A DNA stretch of 64,000 bases from Flagellimonas olearia. GTDB taxonomy: Bacteria; Bacteroidota; Bacteroidia; Flavobacteriales; Flavobacteriaceae. The DNA is taken from the NCBI RefSeq assembly GCF_009184425.1, contig NZ_WELG01000001.1, forward strand, positions 1,797,870 to 1,861,869. The letters run 5' to 3'. Position numbers and translations under genes: made by a program. The notes under the pieces were generated by a model. It was given only the letters and a program-made list of their open reading frames with translations, did no database searches and was not told the DNA's origin. Shown here one piece after another: positions 1-8,249 of the stretch (within the stretch, counting starts at the first letter, position 1; every line of letters begins with the position of its first letter).

Positions 1-923
1 TCGGCAATCTGTCGCAATGGTCGGAACAAAAGGTCCATCAGAAAAAAGAAGGCAAAAATGGAACCCGTATCATTAAGGGCCACATTTTCAATATTCTGGA
101 TCACCCCAAAATATACCACCATACCAATTCCTATGGAATAGGATATCTCGGCCACGGGGAAGAAAATGGAGTTGTACCAAACCGTCTTGAGCCATGCATT
201 CTGATGTTTCTCGTTGATGGCCCTGAACTTTTCCTTTTCGATTTCCTCCCGGTTAAAAAGCTGCACGATCTTCATCCCGGCGATGCGTTCCTGCACAAAG
301 GAATTGAGGTTGGCCACTTGCGAACGGACCTCGATAAAGGCCACTTTCATGGCTTGCTGGAACAAACGTGTAGCGATCAAGATCACGGGTAAGATGGCAA
401 ACACGATCAAGGCCAGTTTCCAATTGGTGTATAGCATAATGGCCGCACCCAACAACATTTTGAGCACATCGGCCACGATCATAAAAAATCCTTGACTGAA
501 AATTTCACCGATACGTTGCATATCCGCAACGGCCCTTGTGACCAAAACCCCAATTGAGGAGTTGTCAAAATAGGTCATCTTAAAGCTCATCATCTTTTCA
601 AAAAGACGGATACGGATATCCTTGATCACGGATTCTCCCAAAAGGTTGGCGTAATAGCTGAACAAAAGTTGTGTGACCACCTGTCCCACCAAGACGGCCA
701 ACATAAAAAGTATGGTGGTCAACAATTTTTGACTGTCCTTGTTCTCCAAGGCCTCGTTGACGATGTCACGCACCAAGATGGGAATTTCCACCGCAAAAGC
801 TGCCGAAAGTATGGCCGCAAGTGCCACTACCCAAAAGATGCCCCTATAGGGCTTGGTGTGTGCAAAAATCCGTTTGAACAGACCAAAATCAAATGCTTTT
901 CCTATTTCGTCACTTTTGCTCAT
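1..923 (-). CDS. ABC exporter (MsbA/ABCB type), N-terminal part, runs off the left edge
   Basis: About 307 residues of the transmembrane domain of an ABC half-exporter are visible; the ATP-binding domain lies outside the window. Reading leftwards from the ATG at 923 gives MSKSDEIGKAFDFGLFKR followed by a first membrane helix. After a second hydrophobic stretch comes the family pattern YFD....G.L.TR...D (near residues 118-137), then a long helical region with the QERIAGMKIVQLFNRE stretch typical of the coupling helix before the fifth and sixth helices. Such proteins export lipids, peptides or drugs across the inner membrane as dimers; the substrate cannot be told here. The start overlaps the end of truA by 14 nt in another frame, so the two are probably co-transcribed and translationally coupled. 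Family assignment is firm, substrate unknown. Confidence 0.88.
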   Translation of the reverse strand, partial: MSKSDEIGKAFDFGLFKRIFAHTKPYRGIFWVVALAAILSAAFAVEIPILVRDIVNEALENKDSQKLLTTILFMLAVLVGQVVTQLLFSYYANLLGESVIKDIRIRLFEKMMSFKMTYFDNSSIGVLVTRAVADMQRIGEIFSQGFFMIVADVLKMLLGAAIMLYTNWKLALIVFAILPVILIATRLFQQAMKVAFIEVRSQVANLNSFVQERIAGMKIVQLFNREEIEKEKFRAINEKHQNAWLKTVWYNSIFFPVAEISYSIGIGMVVYFGVIQNIENVALNDTGSIFAFFFLMDLLFRPLRQIA

Positions 924-1662
924 CAAATAGTTCTTTTGGATATAAAACCTTGGTCAAATATAATCCTTTTGCCGGGACGGATACCCCTGCCTCTCCCCTA
1001 TCCTTACTCTCTAATATCATCTTGATATCCTCTGGGTTTATCTTGCCCATCCCTACATCCAGCAACGTTCCCACTATGGCCCGGACCATGTTCCTCAAAA
1101 AACGATCTGCCGTGATGGTGAACACCCATTTATCATCCTTCTTTTCCCAAGCAGCCTCTTTCACGTCGCACAAAAAGGTCTTTACATCGCTATTGGATTT
1201 GGAAAAACACTCAAAATCCTTACGCCCCAATAAAAGGGAAGCGGCTTGGTTCATCGCTTCCAAATCCAGGGAATGCTTTGCATAATGGGCAAAGTCGAAA
1301 TAAAAGGGGTTCTTTTCCTGAACCAACCAATACTCATAGGTCCGTTCAACCGCATCAAACCGGGCATGGGCTTCGGGAACCATGCGAAATATCCCTTGAA
1401 CGGAAACATCTTCGGGCAAAAAGGCATTGAGTCTATATACTAGCTCCTGCCCGTCCCCAATATCATCAAAATCGAAATGGGCAAACATCTCCTTCGCATG
1501 CACACCGGTATCGGTCCTGCCCGCCCCCACGACACTCAATTTCTGTCGCAAAAGAGTGGACAAGGCTTTCTCAAGCACTTCCTGCACGGTAATGGCATTG
1601 GGTTGGTTCTGCCATCCGTGGTATGCTTTCCCGAAATAGGAAAATTGGATAAAATATCTCAA
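910..1662 (-). CDS. truA: tRNA pseudouridine(38-40) synthase TruA
   Basis: 250 residues, the usual length for TruA, which converts U38, U39 and U40 of the tRNA anticodon arm to pseudouridine. The catalytic motif GAGRTDTGVHA is at residues 47-57, with the nucleophilic aspartate at about D51. The N-terminus RYFIQFSYFGKAYHGWQ is the family start and needs the TTG at 1662 as initiation codon; no ATG or GTG lies near enough to keep the conserved first strand. Its 3' end overlaps the downstream ABC exporter gene by 14 nt. It is divergent from the phosphodiesterase gene at 1751. Confidence 0.95.
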   Translation of the reverse strand: MRYFIQFSYFGKAYHGWQNQPNAITVQEVLEKALSTLLRQKLSVVGAGRTDTGVHAKEMFAHFDFDDIGDGQELVYRLNAFLPEDVSVQGIFRMVPEAHARFDAVERTYEYWLVQEKNPFYFDFAHYAKHSLDLEAMNQAASLLLGRKDFECFSKSNSDVKTFLCDVKEAAWEKKDDKWVFTITADRFLRNMVRAIVGTLLDVGMGKINPEDIKMILESKDRGEAGVSVPAKGLYLTKVLYPKELFDEQK

Positions 1663-1750
1663 AGGAATCCCTTACTTTTAAGTCGTTAAAGATAATCCAA
1701 TCCCCTCCAACACGAACCCAAGCCTTGTTTTTTAGCATATTTTTAGCGTT

Positions 1751-2245
1751 ATGACCAAGATTCTTTTGCTTTCGGACACCCACGGACACATGGACCCCAT
1801 CATCTTAAAATATGCGGCACAGGCCGATGAAATATGGCATGCAGGGGACATTGGAAGCTTGGAGGTGACCGACCAATTGGAGGCCTTAAGACCTGTTCGC
1901 GGGGTACATGGCAATATTGACGACCATGTGATTCAAAAGGAATTTCCAGAAAACAACAGGTTTATGTGTGAGGGCGTGGATGTATGGATCACACATATAG
2001 GGGGCTATCCGAACAGATATAATGTCAGGGTACGCGATGAGATTCGCCACAATCCCCCAAAACTCTTCATCTGTGGGCATTCCCATATCTTAAAGGTGAT
2101 GAACGACAAAAAACTGGGACTGCTCCATATGAATCCAGGAGCGTGCGGCAAACATGGGTTCCATCAAGTGCGAACCATGCTACGGTTTGTGATCGATGGG
2201 GATAAAATATCTGATCTGGAGGTGATTGAATTGGGACAACGGTAA
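1751..2245 (+). CDS. YfcE/MJ0936-type metallophosphoesterase
   Basis: 164 residues of the calcineurin-like phosphoesterase superfamily, small single-domain subfamily that hydrolyses phosphodiesters with two metal ions. All metal-binding motifs are present in order: DTH (D9, H11), HAGD (D33), GNID (N55, D57), H82 in VWITHIG, and GHSH (109-112), followed by NPGA. No signal peptide, so cytoplasmic. The natural substrate is not predictable; relatives act on model substrates such as bis-pNPP. It is followed after 8 nt by a strong hairpin shared with the convergent DUF4293 gene. Confidence 0.85.
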   Translation: MTKILLLSDTHGHMDPIILKYAAQADEIWHAGDIGSLEVTDQLEALRPVRGVHGNIDDHVIQKEFPENNRFMCEGVDVWITHIGGYPNRYNVRVRDEIRHNPPKLFICGHSHILKVMNDKKLGLLHMNPGACGKHGFHQVRTMLRFVIDGDKISDLEVIELGQR

Positions 2246-2254
2246 TCTAAAACA

Positions 2255-2281
2255 AAAATCCCGACCTAGGCCGGGATTTTC
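2255..2281. terminator. Bidirectional rho-independent terminator
   Basis: AAAATCCCG (2255-2263) pairs with CGGGATTTT (2272-2280) around an inner CCTAGG. A- and T-runs on both sides make it usable by the phosphoesterase gene (+) and the DUF4293 gene (-), which converge here. Confidence 0.8.
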
Positions 2282-2310
2282 TTCGCACTAATACTACTAA
2301 GATGTTAGGT

Positions 2311-2721
2311 TTAACGTAAGCGATCAACAGATTTTACAAGATCTTCATCCTTTTTGATAGCCCTGTTGGCCAGGACCAGAAAAACGATAGAAAATACAGG
2401 AATCAGCATCCCAATACCCTTCTCAGAGACCTGGGTCTCTCCGGATAGACTTAGCGACCGATAAACGAAAAATCCTAGTAAAAAAAGATTCAATATCATA
2501 TTCAATCTGTTTACCACAAATTGATTTTGTCTGTTCTTGTACATCAAAATGGATACTACGGCCAAGACCGCAGATACATAAAACACAATGCTGACCAACA
2601 CTTCATTTTGGGCATAGATTTCCGCTCCATCAACCGTTACCCACAAATTCAGAAAAAAGGGAAGTACACCCGTCAACAGGGCCACTACCAGCAAAAAAAA
2701 CGTCTGAATCCGTTGAATCAT
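2311..2721 (-). CDS. DUF4293 family membrane protein
   Basis: 136 residues with four predicted membrane helices at about 8-27, 43-62, 71-90 and 104-118, the architecture of DUF4293, a Bacteroidota-specific inner-membrane family of unknown function. The N-terminus MIQRIQTFFLL is characteristic of the family, which supports the ATG at 2721. It lies divergently beside rho, an arrangement I recall from other Flavobacteriia. Nothing in the sequence suggests a catalytic site. Confidence 0.8.
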   Translation of the reverse strand: MIQRIQTFFLLVVALLTGVLPFFLNLWVTVDGAEIYAQNEVLVSIVFYVSAVLAVVSILMYKNRQNQFVVNRLNMILNLFLLGFFVYRSLSLSGETQVSEKGIGMLIPVFSIVFLVLANRAIKKDEDLVKSVDRLR

Positions 2722-2743
2722 TGTGCAAATTGCTTTGGAAATG

Positions 2744-2751
2744 CAAAAATA
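2744..2751 (-). promoter_or_regulatory. Candidate -7 element for the DUF4293 gene
   Basis: CAAAAATA on the + strand reads TATTTTTG on the - strand, an exact match to the Bacteroidota -7 box TAnnTTTG, 22 nt before the start codon. No convincing -33 TTG was found at the expected distance. Confidence 0.4.
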
Positions 2752-2915
2752 GGCGTCTTTTTGAAAAATGAGCCCTTATTCTTAAAAAATAATTTGTATA
2801 CTTGTGGCGTTATTAGCGAAGTACTTACCCAGGAAATCTTTCCTCCAGTAGCACCCCAATAACTTTTACTTCAATTATTTTCAGATTTAGACACGTTTAA
2901 CTTATTCATCACTTA

Positions 2916-4508
2916 ATGTTCGAGATTTCAGATCTAAAAGCTAAAAAGCTTCCTGAACTGCAAGAAATTGCAAAGGGCCTTAATGTTCCCAAATTCAAGT
3001 CCTTAAAGAAATTGGACTTGGTATACCAAATTCTTGATGTACAGGCATCCAACCCAAAAGCGGTAGTAGAGAGCGCAGCTGCTCCTGAGAAAAAAGCTGC
3101 AACTCCCAAACCCCGACGCGAAAGAACTCCACGCCCCAAGGCGCAAGCTCCTGCCCAGGAGCAAAAAAACACCCCCAAAGAAACCACTGAGAATATAAAA
3201 GAAACAGGTTCCGAGGAGAAAAAAGAGGAAAACAAAGTACATGCTCCCAAAAAAGAGCACAAACAGAACAGTCCACAAAAAGGGCAAAACAACAGGAGAA
3301 ACAACCAACACCAAAAAAGCAATTCGCACGACAAAAAGAACAATAATTTTGACAAAGACTTGAAAAACAGGTACAAAGAGCCTGAATTTGAGTTTGATAG
3401 CATTATTGAGAGCGAAGGTGTATTGGACATCATGCAAGATGGATATGGGTTCTTGCGTTCTTCGGACTACAACTACCTTTCCTCTCCCGATGATATTTAT
3501 GTATCGCAATCCCAAATTAGATTGTTTGGTCTAAAATCTGGAGATACCGTTTTAGGAAACATCAGACCTCCGAAAGAAGGTGAAAAATATTTCCCTTTGA
3601 TCAAGGTGAACAAAATCAACGGTTTGGACCCACAAGTGGTTCGTGACCGCGTTGCTTTTGAGCACTTGACCCCTTTGTTCCCAAAGGAAAAATTTAAATT
3701 GGCAGAAAGACAGAGCACTATCTCAACACGAATCATGGATTTGTTCTCACCCATTGGTAAAGGGCAACGTGGTATGATTGTATCACAGCCCAAAACAGGT
3801 AAGACCATGCTCTTGAAGGATATCGCCAATGCCATTGCCGCCAACCATCCTGAGGTATACCAGATTATCCTGTTGATTGACGAACGTCCTGAAGAGGTCA
3901 CCGACATGCAACGTAATGTACGTGGCGAGGTGGTCGCCTCTACCTTTGACAAGGAGGCTTCCGAGCACGTGCGCGTAGCCAATATTGTATTGGACAAAGC
4001 CAAAAGATTGGTGGAATGCGGTCATGATGTGGTTATCCTTTTGGATTCCATCACACGTTTGGCCCGTGCCTACAATACGGTACAGCCTGCTTCCGGAAAG
4101 GTATTGAGTGGTGGTGTTGATGCAAACGCCCTACACAAGCCCAAAAGGTTCTTTGGTGCTGCCAGGAATATTGAGAATGGTGGGTCTCTTTCCATCATCG
4201 CCACAGCATTGACAGAGACCGGTTCCAAAATGGACGAGGTTATCTTTGAGGAATTCAAGGGTACGGGTAACATGGAACTTCAGTTGGATAGACGTATTTC
4301 CAACCGAAGGATCTTCCCTGCCATCGACCTTATTTCTTCCTCTACGCGAAGAGATGATTTGCTATTGGATGAAAATACCATTCAACGTATGTGGATCATG
4401 CGCAAGTATTTAGCGGACATGAACCCGGTTGAGGCCATGGAATTCATGGAACAGCGCATAAAGCAAACCAGGAACAACGAAGAGTTCCTATTGACTATGA
4501 ATGAATAG
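2916..4508 (+). CDS. rho: Transcription termination factor Rho (with Bacteroidota-type disordered insertion)
   Basis: 530 residues, about 110 longer than E. coli Rho (419). Rho is the hexameric RNA-dependent ATPase that ends transcription. Residues 1-45 form the helical N-terminal domain ([16 protein letters not shown]). Residues about 46-150 are a low-complexity, Lys/Asn/Gln/Glu/Pro-rich insertion. The RNA-binding cold-shock-like fold follows ([15 protein letters not shown]), and the RecA-like ATPase fills the rest: P-loop PKTGKT near residues 291-296, Walker [17 protein letters not shown], and the Q/R loops after it. The extra region is compositional, not a frameshift, because the frame is open throughout. 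A strong hairpin follows the stop, so the gene appears monocistronic. Confidence 0.97.
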   Translation: MFEISDLKAKKLPELQEIAKGLNVPKFKSLKKLDLVYQILDVQASNPKAVVESAAAPEKKAATPKPRRERTPRPKAQAPAQEQKNTPKETTENIKETGSEEKKEENKVHAPKKEHKQNSPQKGQNNRRNNQHQKSNSHDKKNNNFDKDLKNRYKEPEFEFDSIIESEGVLDIMQDGYGFLRSSDYNYLSSPDDIYVSQSQIRLFGLKSGDTVLGNIRPPKEGEKYFPLIKVNKINGLDPQVVRDRVAFEHLTPLFPKEKFKLAERQSTISTRIMDLFSPIGKGQRGMIVSQPKTGKTMLLKDIANAIAANHPEVYQIILLIDERPEEVTDMQRNVRGEVVASTFDKEASEHVRVANIVLDKAKRLVECGHDVVILLDSITRLARAYNTVQPASGKVLSGGVDANALHKPKRFFGAARNIENGGSLSIIATALTETGSKMDEVIFEEFKGTGNMELQLDRRISNRRIFPAIDLISSSTRRDDLLLDENTIQRMWIMRKYLADMNPVEAMEFMEQRIKQTRNNEEFLLTMNE

Positions 4509-4542
4509 TTATTTTTTTTAAAATACTGTAATTCAATAGTTT

Positions 4543-4575
4543 AAAAACCCTCAGGAAAATTCCTGAGGGTTTTTT
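4543..4575 (+). terminator. Rho-independent terminator after rho
   Basis: AAACCCTCAGGA pairs with TCCTGAGGGTTT around a short loop, followed by a T-run. It lies 35 nt after the rho stop. Confidence 0.85.
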
Positions 4576-4647
4576 CTTTACCCGTTTTAAAGAAAAAGCA
4601 TATCTTTAAATCGTTTCCTCAAAACCGAACTTTAATACTTTGAAAAG

Positions 4648-5325
4648 ATGAAAAAAAACAGAAAAATAGCAGCTATTGGTCTAGGTGCTTTTTTACTCAT
4701 GCTTGGAGCGTGTCAGCAAGCTCCAAAAAAGGAAGAATCCACAGAATCCAATGCCGCTGAACAATCCCAAGAAAGGATTGAGCCCCCCAAAGGAATCATT
4801 TCCTTGGAAGAATCAAAGTCCCTTTACGACAATTACACCAAGAACAGGGCTGAAATCATTCAACAGTTTGAAGCAGAACGCAGCCCGGAAAGCAAGTTTG
4901 AAGTTGCCCGGTTCACCGCATTCAGCTACGAAGAAATCAAACAATACATGGCTTTCTTGGAGCAAGAAGCCCAAAATGCCCAAGTGGACATTTCTTCGCT
5001 TCGTTTTTATTTTGCCAATTATCCAGACCAGGAAGATTTCCCCGATGGGAAAAAAATTGTGCATCCCAGACAGAACTCACTTTTTATCGTTCCCGCCATG
5101 AAAGCGGATGGCGGTGAATACGGGTTCTATATTGGTGCTGATGGCAAAGCAAAACTCATCAAGAATGCCGTAGGGCAAACCGAAGTGGGTAGCACCATCG
5201 ACAACAAACAAAAATCGCAGGCCAGTTTTGTTCCCAGCCTTAGTAGCCCCGCAAGTACCGCAGGAGAACAAAGCCTTGCCTTAAATAGAGGGAACTCATC
5301 CCCTCCACCATGGACTGATTATTAA
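4648..5325 (+). CDS. Lipoprotein of unknown function
   Basis: 225 residues. A lipoprotein signal peptide ends in the lipobox LGAC with the acylated cysteine at residue 22, so the protein is anchored in an envelope membrane facing the periplasm or surface. A Gln/Glu/Ser-rich linker follows (about 23-48), then a compact domain containing SLRFYFANYPDQEDFPDG and NSLFIVPAM, and a Ser/Pro-rich tail. I do not recognise a named domain. It is 13 nt upstream of a seven-helix membrane protein, and the two probably form an operon ended by the hairpin at 6062. Confidence 0.6.
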   Translation: MKKNRKIAAIGLGAFLLMLGACQQAPKKEESTESNAAEQSQERIEPPKGIISLEESKSLYDNYTKNRAEIIQQFEAERSPESKFEVARFTAFSYEEIKQYMAFLEQEAQNAQVDISSLRFYFANYPDQEDFPDGKKIVHPRQNSLFIVPAMKADGGEYGFYIGADGKAKLIKNAVGQTEVGSTIDNKQKSQASFVPSLSSPASTAGEQSLALNRGNSSPPPWTDY

Positions 5326-5338
5326 TTAATAGACCGTC

Positions 5339-6028
5339 ATGGTCCAAGAGCTCTACACTTTTTTAAAGGATCAGTACTACCTTCCTTTGTACTTGTTGAC
5401 ATGGCTGATATCGGTATTTACGTATAGACGGTATTTTGACACCGTTTTGAAATACTTACCTATGTTCATTGCCTACACCTTCTTTACGGAGTTGCTCGGC
5501 TATTTCATTAAGTATTATGAAGACTTCCAGTTCTTCTCGGATGAGCGGTACGCTTGGCGCAATATCATCATTTATAATATCTACCAGATCATTACATTTT
5601 TGTTTTTCTGCCGGATATACTATAAAACCATTCAATCCAAGCAGTATAAAAAATGGATACAATACGGGGTTATTTTGATGCTATTGGGGTATGTGATAAA
5701 CATTTTCTTTAAAAATCCCTTTTATGAAGGCCTCTTCTATGGAGATATTGTAGGATCTTGGGTTTTGATCATGAGCATCATTTTTTACTTTAAGGAAAAA
5801 AGGCGGGAAATCAATCCCTATCCGCAAAAGAACAACCTGTTGTTTTGGATAAGTTTGGGCAGTCTCATCTTTTATCTGACAGTACCCTATATATTAATGA
5901 TTGGCCACACCAATGCAAACCTGTGGTTCTATTTACATTTGCGAAGCGCCCTGCTCTTTCTCATTCTGGTCATGTACATCTTTTTTATCATTGGTTTATT
6001 GTTGGGTCAGCGAAAAGCCTTCCGTTGA
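5339..6028 (+). CDS. Seven-helix membrane protein of unknown function
   Basis: 229 residues with about seven hydrophobic helices, the last two at LFWISLGSLIFYLTVPYIL and LLFLILVMYIFFIIGLLLG. Helix loops are short and Tyr/Phe/Arg-rich. No catalytic motif is visible; similar sized proteins in Flavobacteriia are annotated only as hypothetical. In some gene neighbourhoods of this phylum such 7-TM proteins precede sensor kinases, but none is present here. It lies 13 nt behind the lipoprotein gene at 4648, implying a shared transcript and perhaps a joint envelope role. Confidence 0.6.
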   Translation: MVQELYTFLKDQYYLPLYLLTWLISVFTYRRYFDTVLKYLPMFIAYTFFTELLGYFIKYYEDFQFFSDERYAWRNIIIYNIYQIITFLFFCRIYYKTIQSKQYKKWIQYGVILMLLGYVINIFFKNPFYEGLFYGDIVGSWVLIMSIIFYFKEKRREINPYPQKNNLLFWISLGSLIFYLTVPYILMIGHTNANLWFYLHLRSALLFLILVMYIFFIIGLLLGQRKAFR

Positions 6029-6061
6029 ACATATCCAAAGAAGAGAAAAGTTCAAACCATA

Positions 6062-6090
6062 AAAAAAGCTCCCAATATGGGAGCTTTTTT
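6062..6090. terminator. Bidirectional rho-independent terminator
   Basis: AAAAAGCTCCCA pairs with TGGGAGCTTTTT over a three-base loop, flanked by A- and T-runs. It serves the membrane-protein gene (+) and rpsT (-), whose stop codons face each other. Confidence 0.85.
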
Positions 6091-6110
6091 ATACTGAATC
6101 ATGGCCAATG

Positions 6111-6362
6111 TTACATTCCTGCAACTCTGCTCATCAATTTGCTTTTCAAGTTGGAAGCCTTATTGGTGTGGATGATATTCTTCTTCGCCAATTTATCGAT
6201 CATTCCAACAACGGTAGGCAACAAAGCCTCTGCAGCTTTCTTGTCTTCTTCGTTACGCAATTTCTTGATGGCATTACGCACGGTTTTGTGCTGATACCTG
6301 TTGCGCAAGCGTACTGCTTCGTTTCTTCTGATTCTCTTTAATGCTGACTTATGGTTTGCCAT
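6111..6362 (-). CDS. rpsT: 30S ribosomal protein S20
   Basis: 83 residues, strongly basic, with the S20 start [21 protein letters not shown] and the helical repeats that bind 16S rRNA helices in the body of the small subunit. Length and sequence are standard. It lies 35 nt downstream (in its own direction) of the two tRNA-Glu genes and may be read from the same promoter at 6624-6653, since no terminator separates them. Confidence 0.96.
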   Translation of the reverse strand: MANHKSALKRIRRNEAVRLRNRYQHKTVRNAIKKLRNEEDKKAAEALLPTVVGMIDKLAKKNIIHTNKASNLKSKLMSRVAGM

Positions 6363-6397
6363 TGCCTAAATTTATACTTTCTAAATCCTTTTTTTTG

Positions 6398-6469
6398 TAG
6401 CCCGTAGGGGAATCGAACCCCTGTTACCAGGATGAAAACCTGGCGTCCTAACCCCTAGACGAACGGGCC
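6398..6469 (-). tRNA. tRNA-Glu (anticodon UUC), copy 2 of a tandem pair
   Basis: The - strand folds as a complete cloverleaf: acceptor GGCCCGT/ACGGGCT (one G-U pair), D-arm GTCTAGGGGTTAGGAC, anticodon stem CCAGG/CCTGG with loop TTTTCAT (anticodon TTC), and T-arm with GGTTCGATTCC. Discriminator base A; CCA is not encoded. It is identical over 72 nt to the copy at 6529-6600. Confidence 0.96.
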
Positions 6470-6528
6470 GTAATTAATTTGAAAACCCGATCAAAGACCA
6501 GTGTTTTCCAGTATTCCATTGAACTTTG

Positions 6529-6600
6529 TAGCCCGTAGGGGAATCGAACCCCTGTTACCAGGATGAAAACCTGGCGTCCTAACCCCTAGACGAACGGGCC
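6529..6600 (-). tRNA. tRNA-Glu (anticodon UUC), copy 1 of a tandem pair
   Basis: Same 72-nt cloverleaf as the gene at 6398-6469, including the anticodon loop TTTTCAT and the discriminator A, without encoded CCA. It is the promoter-proximal copy: a canonical promoter reading leftwards lies at 6624-6653, and the two tRNAs are separated by only 59 nt, so they are processed from one precursor. Confidence 0.96.
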
Positions 6601-6623
6601 ATAAGGTTGCACAATTGCGGATG

Positions 6624-6653
6624 CAAAAATACAACTATTTTTAAGTCTTGCAA
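6624..6653 (-). promoter_or_regulatory. Promoter for the tRNA-Glu pair (possibly also rpsT)
   Basis: On the - strand TTG (6651-6653), a 19-nt spacer and TATTTTTG (6624-6631) match the Bacteroidota sigma-ABfr consensus TTG-N19-TAnnTTTG exactly. The predicted start of transcription would lie 10-20 nt before the first tRNA. Confidence 0.7.
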
Positions 6654-6679
6654 CAGTAATTATTATTTTTTGCACCTAC

Positions 6680-8155
6680 TTAATAAGCCTTTGCAAACAA
6701 TACCCTTTGGGTTGATGGTTTTCCTGTTACCATACAGACTCCCTCTTCCTTTTCCTCATTCAACGGAATGCAGCGAATAGTGGCCTTGGTCTCTTCCTTT
6801 ACCCGCTCTTCGGTTTCGCCCGTTCCGTCCCAATGCGCGGAAACAAATCCACCCTTTTCCTCAATCACCCGCTTGAACTCCTCATAGGTATCCACCTGGG
6901 TGATATGATCTTTTCTATATGCCAGGGCCTTATTATAAATGTTCTCTTGGATGTCATCCATGAGCGACACCACCTTTTCCACAACATCTTCCGCCTTTAC
7001 AGACTCTTTTTGCATGGTATCCCTTCGAGCCACTTCATAGGTTCCATTTTCCAAATCGCGTTGCCCAACGGCCAAACGCACGGGAACTCCTTTCAACTCA
7101 TATTCATTGAACTTGAATCCCGGTTTATGGGTATCCCTTTTATCATATTTAACGGAAAGTCCCTTGGAACGCAGTTCTTTTACCAAGGGTTCCACTTTTT
7201 CAGAAATGGCATCCAGTTGGTCCAATCCTTTATAAATAGGCACAATCACCACTTGAATGGGCGCCAGTTTCGGCGGAAGCACCAAACCATTGTCATCACT
7301 GTGCGTCATGACCAAAGCTCCCATGAGTCGTGTGGAAACCCCCCAAGAGGTAGCCCATACATATTCCTGTTTTCCTTCTTTATTGGCGAATTTCACGTCA
7401 AATGCCTTGGCAAAGTTCTGCCCCAAAAAGTGCGAGGTTCCTGCTTGGAGCGCCTTTCCATCCTGCATCAATGCCTCAATACAGTAGGTTTCCTCCGCTC
7501 CTGCAAAACGCTCACTGGCCGTTTTGGTTCCCTTCATTACCGGAACACCCATATGCTCTTCAACAAACTCGGCATATACGTTCATCATCTGCTCCGCTTC
7601 GGCCACGGCTTCTTCCCGAGTGGCATGGGCCGTATGGCCTTCTTGCCATAAAAACTCCGCCGTGCGTAAAAAGAGACGCGTACGCATTTCCCATCGCACC
7701 ACATTGGCCCATTGGTTCACCATGATGGGCAAATCGCGATAGGACTGCACCCATCTTCTATACGTATCCCAGATAATGGTTTCAGAAGTAGGACGCACAA
7801 TGAGCTCTTCCTCCAACTTGGCATCCTCGTCCACTATGATCCCACTACCATCTTCTGCATTCTTCAGACGATAGTGTGTTACCACTGCACATTCCTTCGC
7901 AAAACCTTCTACGTGACTTGCTTCCTTACTTAAGTAAGATTTCGGAATGAATAAGGGGAAATAGGCATTCTCATGACCTGTTTCCTTAAACATTTTATCC
8001 AATTGGGCCTGCATCTTTTCCCATATGGCATAGCCATAGGGTTTAATGACCATACACCCTCTAACTCCCGAATTCTCAGCCAAATCTGACTTTACGACAA
8101 GTTCATTATACCATTTGGAATAATCCTCTGCTCTACTCGTTAAATTTTTACCCAT
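6680..8155 (-). CDS. proS: Proline--tRNA ligase, archaeal/eukaryotic-type (ProS type 3)
   Basis: 491 residues. The enzyme charges tRNA-Pro. It lacks the large editing insertion of E. coli-type ProRS and has the C-terminal extension ending in a tyrosine (RVLFAKAY), both marks of the archaeal-like type 3 form that is usual in Bacteroidota. Class II synthetase motifs are seen: [14 protein letters not shown] near the N-terminus, motif 2 [14 protein letters not shown], and [17 protein letters not shown] leading to motif 3. The anticodon-binding domain follows ([14 protein letters not shown]-like VGQRDLENG). The lone ATG at 8155 fits the family start [20 protein letters not shown]. Confidence 0.96.
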   Translation of the reverse strand: MGKNLTSRAEDYSKWYNELVVKSDLAENSGVRGCMVIKPYGYAIWEKMQAQLDKMFKETGHENAYFPLFIPKSYLSKEASHVEGFAKECAVVTHYRLKNAEDGSGIIVDEDAKLEEELIVRPTSETIIWDTYRRWVQSYRDLPIMVNQWANVVRWEMRTRLFLRTAEFLWQEGHTAHATREEAVAEAEQMMNVYAEFVEEHMGVPVMKGTKTASERFAGAEETYCIEALMQDGKALQAGTSHFLGQNFAKAFDVKFANKEGKQEYVWATSWGVSTRLMGALVMTHSDDNGLVLPPKLAPIQVVIVPIYKGLDQLDAISEKVEPLVKELRSKGLSVKYDKRDTHKPGFKFNEYELKGVPVRLAVGQRDLENGTYEVARRDTMQKESVKAEDVVEKVVSLMDDIQENIYNKALAYRKDHITQVDTYEEFKRVIEEKGGFVSAHWDGTGETEERVKEETKATIRCIPLNEEKEEGVCMVTGKPSTQRVLFAKAY

Positions 8156-8249
8156 CTACTATAGTTTGGCACAAAACTTGTGATTTCATTAGCAAAATAA
8201 TTCGGTAAAACTAGTTATTTTTAATATGTTCAACAATAAAAATTGCGCA

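Noticed and set aside
2909-3433. 174-residue Cys/Phe/Leu-rich frame opposite rho
   Set aside because: It mirrors the Lys/Asn-rich insertion of Rho and is not a plausible protein.
6833-7651. 272-residue frame on the + strand
   Set aside because: It is antisense to proS, whose family match is certain; the translation is His/Phe/Leu-rich and has no domain.
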